Positions 8,459 through 16,489 of a DNA stretch of 64,000 bases are shown here, in pieces. Under the pieces are notes generated by a model, which saw nothing but the letters and a program-made list of their open reading frames with translations, was not told the origin of the DNA and ran no database searches. A program made the position numbers and the translations under genes. Position 1 is the first letter of the stretch; the number at the start of each line of letters is the position of its first letter. The DNA comes from an uncultured Eubacteriales bacterium (lineage in GTDB: Bacteria; Bacillota; Clostridia; Peptostreptococcales; Anaerovoracaceae), in assembly GCA_902795265.1 (NCBI GenBank), contig CADBKM010000004.1:1-64000 (forward strand), written 5' to 3'.

Positions 8459-9427
8459 ATGAGAGCTGAGATAAAAAAAGTATTATTAAGCGCGCTGTCT
8501 CTTATGCTTACAGTCATGATGATTGCAGGTATTGCAGAAGTAGTGGAAATGAGCGGCGGACCGGCTGTATCAGTCAGTGTTTTGGCGTCTGCAGGTGATC
8601 CTACGCCGGCACCGAGCGGAGGTGGCGGAGGCGGTGGCAGCTCCAGTTCCAGTTCATCAGGATACACAAAGTCTTCCAAAAAAACTGTGAAGAAAGCCTC
8701 TAATAAGAAGCTGAATACAATGAAGGCCTCAGGCAAGACTGTCAGCGTCAGTGCCGTAACGCTTGCATCAAAGTCAAAGACAATATCAAGGAAAAAATTG
8801 ATATCTGTCAAGAAGCCAAAAGGCAAAGTAACGTATAAAAAGGTAAAGGGCAATAAGAAGATCAAGGTCTACAAGAAAACAGGCAAGATCAAACTCAAAA
8901 AAGGTCTCAAGCCGGGTACTTATAAAGTTAAGGTAAGGATTCATGCTTCCGGTACTTCAAAATACAGAGGCAGAAGCCGTACTGTTACGGTTACTATCAA
9001 AGTCCTCAAATCGGAGAATCCACTGTCTGCTCAGGGGAACACAGTGGAGATAGATAAAAACAGCCTGGATGAAGGTTATCTTGTAATTAACAGGGAAGAT
9101 GCACTGGCCTTAGGCGGCTATCAGGGAGCCCTTAGCTACTCCAAAATATCCGGTTCTCGTGCTATAAATGTTGATACATCTACAGGAAATATTACTGTTG
9201 GTAAAGGTTTTTCCGAGGGAAGCTATGAAGTTGAGGTTGGTATCACAGCTTCCGGAAACTCGCTTTACAATGCAAAGACAGTGAAGGCAACCGTTACTGT
9301 GGTAGTCAAAGCGTTTGAGACTGAGCAGGGTGATAACGGAAATGATACAGGCGCCGGAGATGAAGGCGGCAGTTCCGTAACCGAAGACAGCGGTGCTGCT
9401 GAAAGTGCTGAAGGAACGGAAAATTAG
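8459..9427 (+). CDS. Secreted protein with two Ig-like lysine/valine-rich repeats
   Basis: A 322-residue exported protein with a signal peptide (hydrophobic residues 7-25, cleavage perhaps near VLASAG), a Gly7/Ser-rich linker, and two related beta-rich repeats. The first is very Lys-rich (ISVKKPKGKVTYKKVKGNKK ... KGLKPGTYKVKVRI); the second is more acidic (GALSYSKISGSRAINVDTST ... KGFSEGSYEVEVGI). Each ends in a TVTV-type strand, as in bacterial Ig-like domains. The C-terminus is Gly/Glu-rich without a sorting signal. GGAGG at 8449-8453 picks the ATG at 8459 over one at 8402. Its place inside the polysaccharide cluster suggests a cell-surface partner of the polymer; function unknown. Confidence 0.8.
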   Translation: MRAEIKKVLLSALSLMLTVMMIAGIAEVVEMSGGPAVSVSVLASAGDPTPAPSGGGGGGGSSSSSSSGYTKSSKKTVKKASNKKLNTMKASGKTVSVSAVTLASKSKTISRKKLISVKKPKGKVTYKKVKGNKKIKVYKKTGKIKLKKGLKPGTYKVKVRIHASGTSKYRGRSRTVTVTIKVLKSENPLSAQGNTVEIDKNSLDEGYLVINREDALALGGYQGALSYSKISGSRAINVDTSTGNITVGKGFSEGSYEVEVGITASGNSLYNAKTVKATVTVVVKAFETEQGDNGNDTGAGDEGGSSVTEDSGAAESAEGTEN

Positions 9428-9454
9428 AAATACTATTAGTAAATAATGATTCAA

Positions 9455-9479
9455 AACGGAGCAGCATGTCTGCTCCGTT
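9455..9479 (+). terminator. Hairpin between the secreted protein and sugar transferase genes
   Basis: A perfect 10-bp stem (9455-9464 with 9470-9479) and 5-nt loop, followed by a moderately T-rich stretch (TCTCATATTCTT). It lies 25 nt after the stop of the secreted protein gene and just before the probable start of the sugar transferase. It may be a leaky terminator tuning expression of the downstream genes. Confidence 0.6.
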
Positions 9480-9493
9480 CTCATATTCTTCTG

Positions 9494-10108
9494 ATGAGTC
9501 TATCGTATATTGTTTTAAAGCGTTATGCAGATATAAGCGGAGCGGCAGTCTTAATGGCTGCTTCGCTTCCTTTGTGGGTAACAGCGTCCCTGCTGGTTCG
9601 GTTTGAGAGCAGGGGACCGGTCATTTTTACACATGAAAGAGTTGGACTTTCCGGAAAGAGCTTTAACATTTATAAATTCAGGAGCATGCGCGTAGGTTCC
9701 GAAGATCTGGAAGCATCACTGAATGACGAAGAGCTAGAGCAATACTACCGCGAATTCAGGCTTGATAATGACCCACGTGTTACAAGAACAGGCCGCTTTA
9801 TGCGGAAAAGATACATAGATGAACTGCCTCAACTGCTCAACGTTCTGATGGGTAAAATGAGCCTGGTCGGGCCAAGACCGGTAACGCTGGAAGAACTTGA
9901 TTATTACACAGACAGCGAGAAGAAAGAGCTTCTCGCCGTAAAACCCGGTTTGACAGGTTACTGGCAGGTATTCGGCAAAGGAAATGCAACATATCAGAAC
10001 GGAAAAAGGCAGCAGATGGAGCTGTATTACGCGAGGAATGCGTCGCTTCGACTTGACCTTATTATATTGATCAAAACACCGGCTGTGGTACTGCGTGGGA
10101 GCGTATAG
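9494..10108 (+). CDS. Undecaprenyl-phosphate sugar phosphotransferase (PF02397 type)
   Basis: The product, about 204 residues, belongs to the monotopic phosphoglycosyl transferases that move a phosphosugar from a UDP-sugar to undecaprenyl phosphate, starting surface-glycan synthesis. It has one N-terminal membrane segment (ISGAAVLMAASLPLWVTASL), then the conserved GPVIFTHERVG, KFRSMR, DPRVTRTGRFMRK, DELPQLLNVL and MSLVGPRPV blocks, and PGLTGYWQV. The Asp-Glu pair of DELPQ is present. The start is uncertain: ATG 9494 matches the family N-terminus (LKRYADI), while ATG 9446 would extend through the hairpin at 9455-9479. Neither has a good ribosome site. Confidence 0.88.
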   Translation: MSLSYIVLKRYADISGAAVLMAASLPLWVTASLLVRFESRGPVIFTHERVGLSGKSFNIYKFRSMRVGSEDLEASLNDEELEQYYREFRLDNDPRVTRTGRFMRKRYIDELPQLLNVLMGKMSLVGPRPVTLEELDYYTDSEKKELLAVKPGLTGYWQVFGKGNATYQNGKRQQMELYYARNASLRLDLIILIKTPAVVLRGSV

Positions 10109-10117
10109 ACCATCAAC

Positions 10118-10894
10118 ATGAAAACACTGATACTGGCAACATCGCATAATGAAAAACGGGTCAAAGACGGGACATACTGTCAGCCTATAATGGCTGGATC
10201 GGCATTGATGTGCGGAGAAATTCCGCCCGGTTATCTGCGCGATGATACCGGTGATAATATCTCATGGAAGAATCCTCATTATTGTGAGCTTACTGCCATG
10301 TACTGGGCCTGGAAGAATTTAGATGCGGATATCATAGGCCTGTGTCATTACAGAAGATATTTTGCATCTCCTTCAAACAGAAAAAGCTATCTTGACCCGG
10401 CAGAAGCAGAGCACATCCTGCATCTATGTGATGTTATCCTGCCATCAGCCAGGAATTATGTTATAGAGACAAACCGCTCTCATTACGCAAATGCACATCA
10501 TGAAAAGGATCTCAAAGAAGCAGAAAAGATAATCACAGAGATGCAGCCTGAGTATCTGGATGCATTTGAAAAACGCATGGCCATGACTGAAGGTCACCGG
10601 TTCAATATGATGCTGATGAGAAAGGGTCTTTTTGATGAGTATTGCAGCTGGCTGTTTGAGATACTGTTTAAACTGGAAGAAAGGCTTGACCTGTCAGATC
10701 ACAACAGAAATGACCAGAGGGTGTTCGGCCATATAGCGGAAAGGCTTCTGGATGTATGGATAGATGCCCGTGGTCTCAGAACTGCGGAGCTAAATTATAT
10801 TTTTACAGGTAATGAGCATTTGCTTCGAAAAGCCGTACTGATGGCTGTCCGTAAATTTCAGGGCAACATCGCGAGGAAAATTTCCAATGAATAA
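10118..10894 (+). CDS. DUF4422 glycosyltransferase-like protein
   Basis: A 258-residue soluble protein of the DUF4422 family found in capsule and exopolysaccharide clusters. Landmarks are HNEKRVKDGTYCQPIMAGSA near the start, GDNISWKNPHYCELTAMYWAWKN, GLCHYRRYF, and a later FNMMLMRKGLFDEYCSWLF block. The family is thought to be a GT-A-like glycosyltransferase, but its reaction is not established to my knowledge. It starts 9 nt after the sugar transferase stop and overlaps the next gene by 8 nt, so it is translated with its neighbours. Confidence 0.85.
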   Translation: MKTLILATSHNEKRVKDGTYCQPIMAGSALMCGEIPPGYLRDDTGDNISWKNPHYCELTAMYWAWKNLDADIIGLCHYRRYFASPSNRKSYLDPAEAEHILHLCDVILPSARNYVIETNRSHYANAHHEKDLKEAEKIITEMQPEYLDAFEKRMAMTEGHRFNMMLMRKGLFDEYCSWLFEILFKLEERLDLSDHNRNDQRVFGHIAERLLDVWIDARGLRTAELNYIFTGNEHLLRKAVLMAVRKFQGNIARKISNE

Positions 10895-11798
10895 AACAGC
10901 CGCAATAATACTTACATATAACCGCAAGGAAATACTGAAGAACTGTGTGGATGCGGTTCTCGGACAGAAAACATCCGTGAAGCCAGATGTCATTGTAGTT
11001 GATAACGGCAGTACGGACGGAACAAAGCTGATGTTTGAAGGCCACGAAGCCTTTTATACCCATGATAAGGTCCGTTATTACAACACAGGTGCCAATACAG
11101 GCTGCGCCGGGGGCTTCAGCTTCGGAATGCGAAAGGCTGCCGAACTTGGCTATGATTACGTATGGATCATGGATGATGACTGCATTCCGTCTGAAACAGC
11201 ATTTGCGGCACTTTATGATTATGCCGCTGCAAACGCAGGAGGGTTTGGATTTCTCTGCAGCAAGGTGCTTTGGAAGGATGGCAGTATCAGCATCATTAAC
11301 GTTCCGAGGGAAACTCTGATCCGTAATGTTAAGGACATGAACAGAAGTGTTATTCCCGTTACGATGGCTTCTTTTGCATCTCTCTTTATACCAATCAGTG
11401 TTATAAAGGATGTTGGTCTCCCATACAGGGAGTTTTTCATATGGACTGATGACTGGGAATACACCAGACGTATTTCAGCAAAATATCCTTGCTTTTTTAT
11501 AACGGACAGTATCGTTACGCATTACATAAAAGTCAATTCAAAGGCAGATATCTCGAGCGCAGCTGAAGACAGGCTGCACAGGTTCAGATATCTGTACCGC
11601 AACGACGTAGTGCTATACAGAAGAGAAGGACTGAAAGGTTTCGCATACGAGGCGGCCAGACTGCCGTATCATCTGATCAGGATAGCATTGAGCAGACATA
11701 GCCTGAAGGAGAAGAAACGGCGTGCGGGGATTTTGATAAATGGAACGATTGAAGGCCTTGGGTTCTATCCGACACCGGAAAGACTGCCGGAAAAATAG
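10887..11798 (+). CDS. Family 2 glycosyltransferase
   Basis: A 303-residue GT-A enzyme. The nucleotide-binding N-terminus reads AIILTYNRKEIL then VIVVDNGSTDGT, and the metal-binding DXD-type site is WIMDDDC near residue 95. FFIWTDDWEYTRRI resembles the acceptor/base region of galactofuranosyltransferase GlfT2-like and rhamnosyl GT2 members. It would add a sugar to the lipid-linked repeat unit on the cytoplasmic face. It overlaps the DUF4422 gene and lies 6 nt before the flippase gene. Donor sugar not determinable from the sequence. Confidence 0.88.
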   Translation: MNKTAAIILTYNRKEILKNCVDAVLGQKTSVKPDVIVVDNGSTDGTKLMFEGHEAFYTHDKVRYYNTGANTGCAGGFSFGMRKAAELGYDYVWIMDDDCIPSETAFAALYDYAAANAGGFGFLCSKVLWKDGSISIINVPRETLIRNVKDMNRSVIPVTMASFASLFIPISVIKDVGLPYREFFIWTDDWEYTRRISAKYPCFFITDSIVTHYIKVNSKADISSAAEDRLHRFRYLYRNDVVLYRREGLKGFAYEAARLPYHLIRIALSRHSLKEKKRRAGILINGTIEGLGFYPTPERLPEK

Positions 11799-11804
11799 AA
11801 TTGT

Positions 11805-13208
11805 ATGGAGAATAAATATAAAAGCCTGACAGGAACGGCAGCACTGTTTACCGGTGCAAACATCCTCAGCAAGTTGATAAAAATACTGATAGTGCCGTTC
11901 TATACATATTATATGACGACAGCAGAATTCGGTACTGCCGAAACACTGCAGGTCACGGTCAGTCTGCTGGGGCCGGTTTTTCTGTTGGGAGCAAATGAGG
12001 CTGCTATCCGCTTCACGATGAAAGATGAATATATACCTGCCGAAATTCTGTCCAATTGTGTGGCGCTGCTTACAATAACCTGCCTGCCGGGAATCATATT
12101 ATGCTTTCCGATGATCCGATTTGCGGTATTCCGTGACAACTGGTGGATGCTGATACTTCTGGTAATTCTCAGTGCAGCAGAATCTCTGCTTGTGTCTTTC
12201 ACAAAAGGGATAGGACGGAAAAAAGTGTTTGCTGTTTCTGAATTAGTCAGTGCCGCAAGTCTGGTATTATTCAGTTTCATACTGATGGGAGGCTTAAGAG
12301 CCGGTTTGAAGGGTTATCTGTTATCACTGGCTTTCGCATCAGTTTCGAGAATGCTTTATATATCTTTGAAGATACACGTGTCTGGTTATATATCGATAAA
12401 GAGGGTGGATCGAAAGCTGCTGATCTCAATACTTAAGTTTTCACTTCCGATCATGCCCGGTGTGATACTGTGGTGGGTAATGAACTCATCGGGAAGATAT
12501 GCAGTTCTCTGGTTTTTGGGACCTTCTTCTGTAGGCATTTATGCTATAGCCTGCAGACTGTCAGCAATTGTGATAAGCCTGTCTGCCGTATTCCATCAGG
12601 CGTGGCAGCTTTCGGCAATTAAGCAGTATGAGAAGCAGGGCTTTGAGACGTTTTATGCCGGGGTCTTTGGTGCATACAGAACAGTCACCTTTCTGGCTGC
12701 TGCGATTCTCATTGCTTTGTCAAAGCCGGTCATGCTGCTGCTTGATGATTCGTACCGTGATGCATGGAGATATGCTCCGTTCATGCTGCTTTCCGCAGTA
12801 TTTCTGGGTCTTAGCGGTTTTGTTTATATCAATTACACATTGTGCGAAAAGACCATGGGCGTATTTACGACCTCATTGGCAGGAGCTCTTGTGTGTGTGG
12901 GAATGAGCATGGTACTCACTCCGCGCATGGGCATACAGGGAGCAGCTGTTGCTTCGTTTGCCTCTTTCTACTTTCTCTGGCTTATCATGTCGATTCACAC
13001 AGGCAGACTTCTTGGCATAAGGAATGAGTTTATGTCAGTGCATTCAGATCTGGCACTGGTCCTTGCTGAATCCGTTTTATTGCTTAAAGGATACAGCTAT
13101 ATATTTACGGTATTATGTTTGCTGGTGTTAATATTAATCAACAGAAAAAAGATTTCAGCTCTCATTTCAGGAGCTGCAGCCTTTGCAGGCGGTTTGAGGA
13201 AAGAATGA
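11805..13208 (+). CDS. Polysaccharide flippase, Wzx/MOP family
   Basis: A 467-residue integral membrane protein with about 12-14 hydrophobic helices. Its N-terminal pattern (SLTGTAALFTGANILSKLIK, TYYMTTAEFGTAET) is typical of the polysaccharide transporter branch of the MOP/MATE superfamily. It would flip undecaprenol-linked repeat units to the outer face for the Wzy-like protein at 7061. The short gap to the GT2 gene and a 4-nt ATGA overlap with the next gene show a tight operon. Confidence 0.88.
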   Translation: MENKYKSLTGTAALFTGANILSKLIKILIVPFYTYYMTTAEFGTAETLQVTVSLLGPVFLLGANEAAIRFTMKDEYIPAEILSNCVALLTITCLPGIILCFPMIRFAVFRDNWWMLILLVILSAAESLLVSFTKGIGRKKVFAVSELVSAASLVLFSFILMGGLRAGLKGYLLSLAFASVSRMLYISLKIHVSGYISIKRVDRKLLISILKFSLPIMPGVILWWVMNSSGRYAVLWFLGPSSVGIYAIACRLSAIVISLSAVFHQAWQLSAIKQYEKQGFETFYAGVFGAYRTVTFLAAAILIALSKPVMLLLDDSYRDAWRYAPFMLLSAVFLGLSGFVYINYTLCEKTMGVFTTSLAGALVCVGMSMVLTPRMGIQGAAVASFASFYFLWLIMSIHTGRLLGIRNEFMSVHSDLALVLAESVLLLKGYSYIFTVLCLLVLILINRKKISALISGAAAFAGGLRKE

Positions 13209-14296
13209 TTTATTACACGGAAACCATACACTACGATCACGATTCACTGAAAAACTCACTCAGCAAGGGGAGAGATGACTATTTTGAGGTGCTCCGGAGA
13301 ATGGGTTTCAAGCGCATTGCTATACCTCCGTTCAGACCGCGCAGATTTCTTTCCCTTAGGGAAAGAGTGCTTTTTGAGTTCCGGCTAACTGATGCATGGA
13401 GAAAAAGCCTGAAAGTACTGAAAGCGGGTGATACCCTCATAATACACAGTCCTAACAGCGAGAAATTCATTGCATTCGCATCCATGATCAGAAGACTGCA
13501 TAAAAAGGGCTGCCGTATCGTGACAATAACATTCGAACTTGAGACCTTTTTCATGATGGATTACAGGCGCTTCGCACGCATAAAACGCAATGCTTCAAAA
13601 AGAACAGAAGCAATACTTTTTGATGTTTCCGATGCAGTTGTAGTTCATAATGACGTGATGAAAAACAGACTTATGCAGGCAGGATTCGACGGGAATAAAA
13701 TGTTCTCAGTCGGCGTGATGGACTATCTTAGAGAAGAACCTCTTCATTTTGCCCCTGCAGATCGTATCGCAAAGGATAAGCCGGTGATATATGCGGGACA
13801 CCTTACGGCAGAAAAGTCTACTTTCGAATACGATCTGCCTGAAGGCTTCCGCTGCAATCTGTACGGTCAGGACTATACCGGTCCTGTAAATGATTATGTA
13901 TGCTACAAGGGCGCATATGATCCTATAGAGCTTATGGATATCATGGAGGGATCATTCGGTCTCGTATGGGAAGGCAACTCGTCAGACGGTTGCTATGGAG
14001 CGTATGGGGACTATCTTACATTCAATAATCCGCATAAAATCGCACTTTATCTGGCATCAGGCATTCCTGTAATAGTATGGAAGGGAGCAGCCATGGCAGA
14101 CTTTGTGCGTAAGGAGAAGTGCGGCCTGATAGTAGATAACCTTAGAGAGGTGCCGGAACTGATCGAAGGACTTACAGATGATGAATACGAAACAATGAAA
14201 GAAAGAGCCTGCATAGTGGGAAACGAGATGAGAAAAGGTGTCCATATACGCAATGCAGTAGAAAAAGCGCTGGGGTATCTCGGCAGAAATATATGA
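13205..14296 (+). CDS. GT-B glycosyltransferase, galactofuranosyltransferase (WbbI)-like
   Basis: The product is 363 residues when started at the ATG overlapping the flippase stop. It resembles bacterial beta-1,6-galactofuranosyltransferase/WbbI-type enzymes: HSPNSEKFIAFASMIRRLHK and TFELETFFMM in the N-terminal half, VVVHNDVMKNRL, then the donor-binding half with VIYAGHLTAEKS, FGLVWEGNSSDGCYGAYGDY and NNPHKIALYLASGIPVIVWK. If galactofuranose is the donor, UDP-galactopyranose mutase (glf) would be needed; none is in this window. It is coupled to its neighbours by ATGA overlaps on both sides. The family call is fairly firm, the sugar is not. Confidence 0.8.
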   Translation: MIYYTETIHYDHDSLKNSLSKGRDDYFEVLRRMGFKRIAIPPFRPRRFLSLRERVLFEFRLTDAWRKSLKVLKAGDTLIIHSPNSEKFIAFASMIRRLHKKGCRIVTITFELETFFMMDYRRFARIKRNASKRTEAILFDVSDAVVVHNDVMKNRLMQAGFDGNKMFSVGVMDYLREEPLHFAPADRIAKDKPVIYAGHLTAEKSTFEYDLPEGFRCNLYGQDYTGPVNDYVCYKGAYDPIELMDIMEGSFGLVWEGNSSDGCYGAYGDYLTFNNPHKIALYLASGIPVIVWKGAAMADFVRKEKCGLIVDNLREVPELIEGLTDDEYETMKERACIVGNEMRKGVHIRNAVEKALGYLGRNI

Positions 14297-15657
14297 AAAG
14301 TACTAACTATATGAAGAATAAGAAAAATGCATATGTGATCTTCACCAGAGAACCTGTGCCGGGATCTACAAAAACCAGACTGATGCCTTATTATTCAGCT
14401 GATCAGTGTGCAGAACTGCATCGCTGCTTTTTGCGTGATCTTGCGGCAGAGATGAAGAACCGGGCTTTCGATATCGTCGTTGCATATACGGGAGGATCCC
14501 CGGAGTTTCTGAAAAGGACATTTGGCAGAAAGGCGAAGTATATCGAACAAAGAGGCGATGGGCTTGGACAGAAGATGGAGAATGCGGTATACGATGTGCT
14601 GCAGATGGGGTATGAAAAAGTGGTTCTGACAGGGTCTGACATACCCGAACTCGAGGCCGATACCATAAATACAGCTTTTGCAATGCTCAGCTGCAGCGAT
14701 GTGGTGATTGGCCCGACAGAGGATGGAGGGTACTATCTGATAGGCATGTCGGTCCTGCATCATGAAGCTTTTGATGCAAAAGTATACGGTGTATCCTCTG
14801 TTCTTGAAGAAACTGTAAGCTCCATAAGAGAAAATGGATTAACCGTTGAACTGGTTGACAAATATTGTGATATCGACACTAAGGCAGACATAGCGGATTT
14901 TCGAAGACGCATAGCGGATGATCCTGCCCTGAGACGCACATATTCAGGCCGGTTTGTTATAGACAACCTCAAAGTATCCGTAATAATACCGGTCTACAAT
15001 GAAGAGGCTGCTGCAGGTGTCCTGAAAAAGCAGTTAAATGACTGCATCAGCAGCAGAAACGATACAGAAATTATCTTTGTAGATGGCGGAAGTACGGACA
15101 ACACTCTTTCCGTCATCGGCAAAGACTTCAAAGTTCTCATCAGCAAAAAAGGAAGAGGTGTCCAGATGAATACAGGTGCAATGAACAGCTGCGGAGACAT
15201 ACTCTTCTTTCTGCACTGTGACAGCGTGCTTCCATGTGATTTCATCGATGAGATTAAACACTGCATGGCACGTCATGATTTCGGATGCTTCGGGATAAGA
15301 TTTTCGTCACGGAATGTTTTCATGGCCACAAACCGTCTGATTTCCAATCACAGAGCTCTGATAAGAGGTCTGCCTTTCGGAGATCAGGGAATATTCATGG
15401 AAAGAGACCTTTTCTTTGAAGCAGGGATGTTCCCGGAAATACCGCTAATGGAAGACTATGAATTCTCGATGAGATTAAAAAGATATGGTATAAGACCGGG
15501 AATGACAGGAAGGCGCATCCTGACTTCATCACGCAGATATGGAAAGAGTACAATGACGATTCTGAGGACAGAATTCAGGATGTGGAATCTAAGAAGACTG
15601 TACAGAAAAGGAAATGATGTTGATGAACTGGCACTTATGTACAGAGATATAAGATAA
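14293..15657 (+). CDS. Fused selenodomain-associated transferases 1 and 2 (TIGR04282-TIGR04283)
   Basis: A 454-residue two-domain enzyme. Residues about 8-215 match the CofC/DUF2064-like transferase 1 family: FTREPVPGSTKTRL, VVLTGSDIPELE and GPTEDGGYYLIGM are its nucleotide-binding and metal-site motifs. Residues about 225-454 are a GT2-type transferase 2: VSVIIPVYNEE, IIFVDGGSTDNT, LHCDSVLP, LPFGDQGIFM and PLMEDYEFS. These two families normally accompany the radical SAM/selenodomain (ArsS) proteins and are now annotated as arsenosugar glycosyltransferases; here they form one polypeptide. The gene overlaps the preceding polysaccharide gene by 4 nt, tying that operon to the arsS genes 13 kb upstream. 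Confidence 0.88.
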   Translation: MKSTNYMKNKKNAYVIFTREPVPGSTKTRLMPYYSADQCAELHRCFLRDLAAEMKNRAFDIVVAYTGGSPEFLKRTFGRKAKYIEQRGDGLGQKMENAVYDVLQMGYEKVVLTGSDIPELEADTINTAFAMLSCSDVVIGPTEDGGYYLIGMSVLHHEAFDAKVYGVSSVLEETVSSIRENGLTVELVDKYCDIDTKADIADFRRRIADDPALRRTYSGRFVIDNLKVSVIIPVYNEEAAAGVLKKQLNDCISSRNDTEIIFVDGGSTDNTLSVIGKDFKVLISKKGRGVQMNTGAMNSCGDILFFLHCDSVLPCDFIDEIKHCMARHDFGCFGIRFSSRNVFMATNRLISNHRALIRGLPFGDQGIFMERDLFFEAGMFPEIPLMEDYEFSMRLKRYGIRPGMTGRRILTSSRRYGKSTMTILRTEFRMWNLRRLYRKGNDVDELALMYRDIR

Positions 15658-15794
15658 GATTTTGTCATTCTTTTGATTTATCAGATGAATTGTGCTTATT
15701 GATGGTATCTATTTGTTAGACAAAAGGATAGCGGTTAAGATTAACAATGGTATTGAATAATCTTATTGGATCAATGTATTGAGAGGAGTTTGAA

Positions 15795-16475
15795 ATGAAA
15801 AAGAAATCATTACTGGCCCTGCTTATGATGCTTCTGATGGTATTCAGCCTTGCTGCCTGCGGAGGGTCATCCGAACCTGCAGAGGAGCCTGCTTCAGAGC
15901 CTGCAGAAGAGGCCGCTGAGGAAGCAGCAGCGCCGGAGGATGTTGTAGTAGATGCTGAAAATAAAAGCGTCACTATCACAGCTCAGCTTAATGGTACATT
16001 CTTTGACCAGTCTACGATGCATTACTGTGTCTGGAAAGACGGAGGAATGGGCGACAAGTGCATGCTGGCAGCATATTGCAGCGCTGAGGACTTTTATAAC
16101 GGTATGATCGAGGCAGGCGGAGAGCCGTGGAATACCACGACAGATAAGATCGCTGACGGTGAGTGTACCGATGGCCAGAAGGTAGAGGTCACGCTTACAT
16201 GGGATGGACAGGATACTCCTGTGGCTCTGGCTGATTCGATAAAGACAGCTGACGGAAAGCTCGATGTAGATATGAGATTCTCCGGTAACCTCCAGAACAA
16301 CCTTGATTGCGGCTCCGGATGCATTGCATGTCTCAACAGCTGCTGGGCAGGCGTGACATCAAATGCTTCCTATGGGTTTAATGCTATTGATTCCGGAGAA
16401 GTGTCAGCTTTCCTCGATGACAGCGTGATGCCTGCAGACGGAACTGATGTGCATCTGACATTTACACTTAAATAA
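15795..16475 (+). CDS. YdjY-like lipoprotein with Cys-rich C-terminal motif
   Basis: A 226-residue lipoprotein with a lipobox FSLAAC (lipid Cys22), then an acidic Glu/Pro/Ala linker and a globular domain resembling YdjY proteins: VTITAQLNGTFFDQSTMHYC, YNGMIEAGGEPWNTTTDKIA, VEVTLTWDGQD and DMRFSGNLQNN. The late CGSGCIACLNSCWAGVTSN carries four cysteines in a CxxxCxxCxxxC pattern, a possible [4Fe-4S] or metal site on the outer membrane face. AGAGGAG directly upstream fixes the start. It begins a new unit with the two VTT genes, 14 nt before the first. The biochemical role of YdjY is not known to me; extracytoplasmic redox is inferred. Confidence 0.75.
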   Translation: MKKKSLLALLMMLLMVFSLAACGGSSEPAEEPASEPAEEAAEEAAAPEDVVVDAENKSVTITAQLNGTFFDQSTMHYCVWKDGGMGDKCMLAAYCSAEDFYNGMIEAGGEPWNTTTDKIADGECTDGQKVEVTLTWDGQDTPVALADSIKTADGKLDVDMRFSGNLQNNLDCGSGCIACLNSCWAGVTSNASYGFNAIDSGEVSAFLDDSVMPADGTDVHLTFTLK

Positions 16476-16489
16476 CGGCGGGTTCATAA

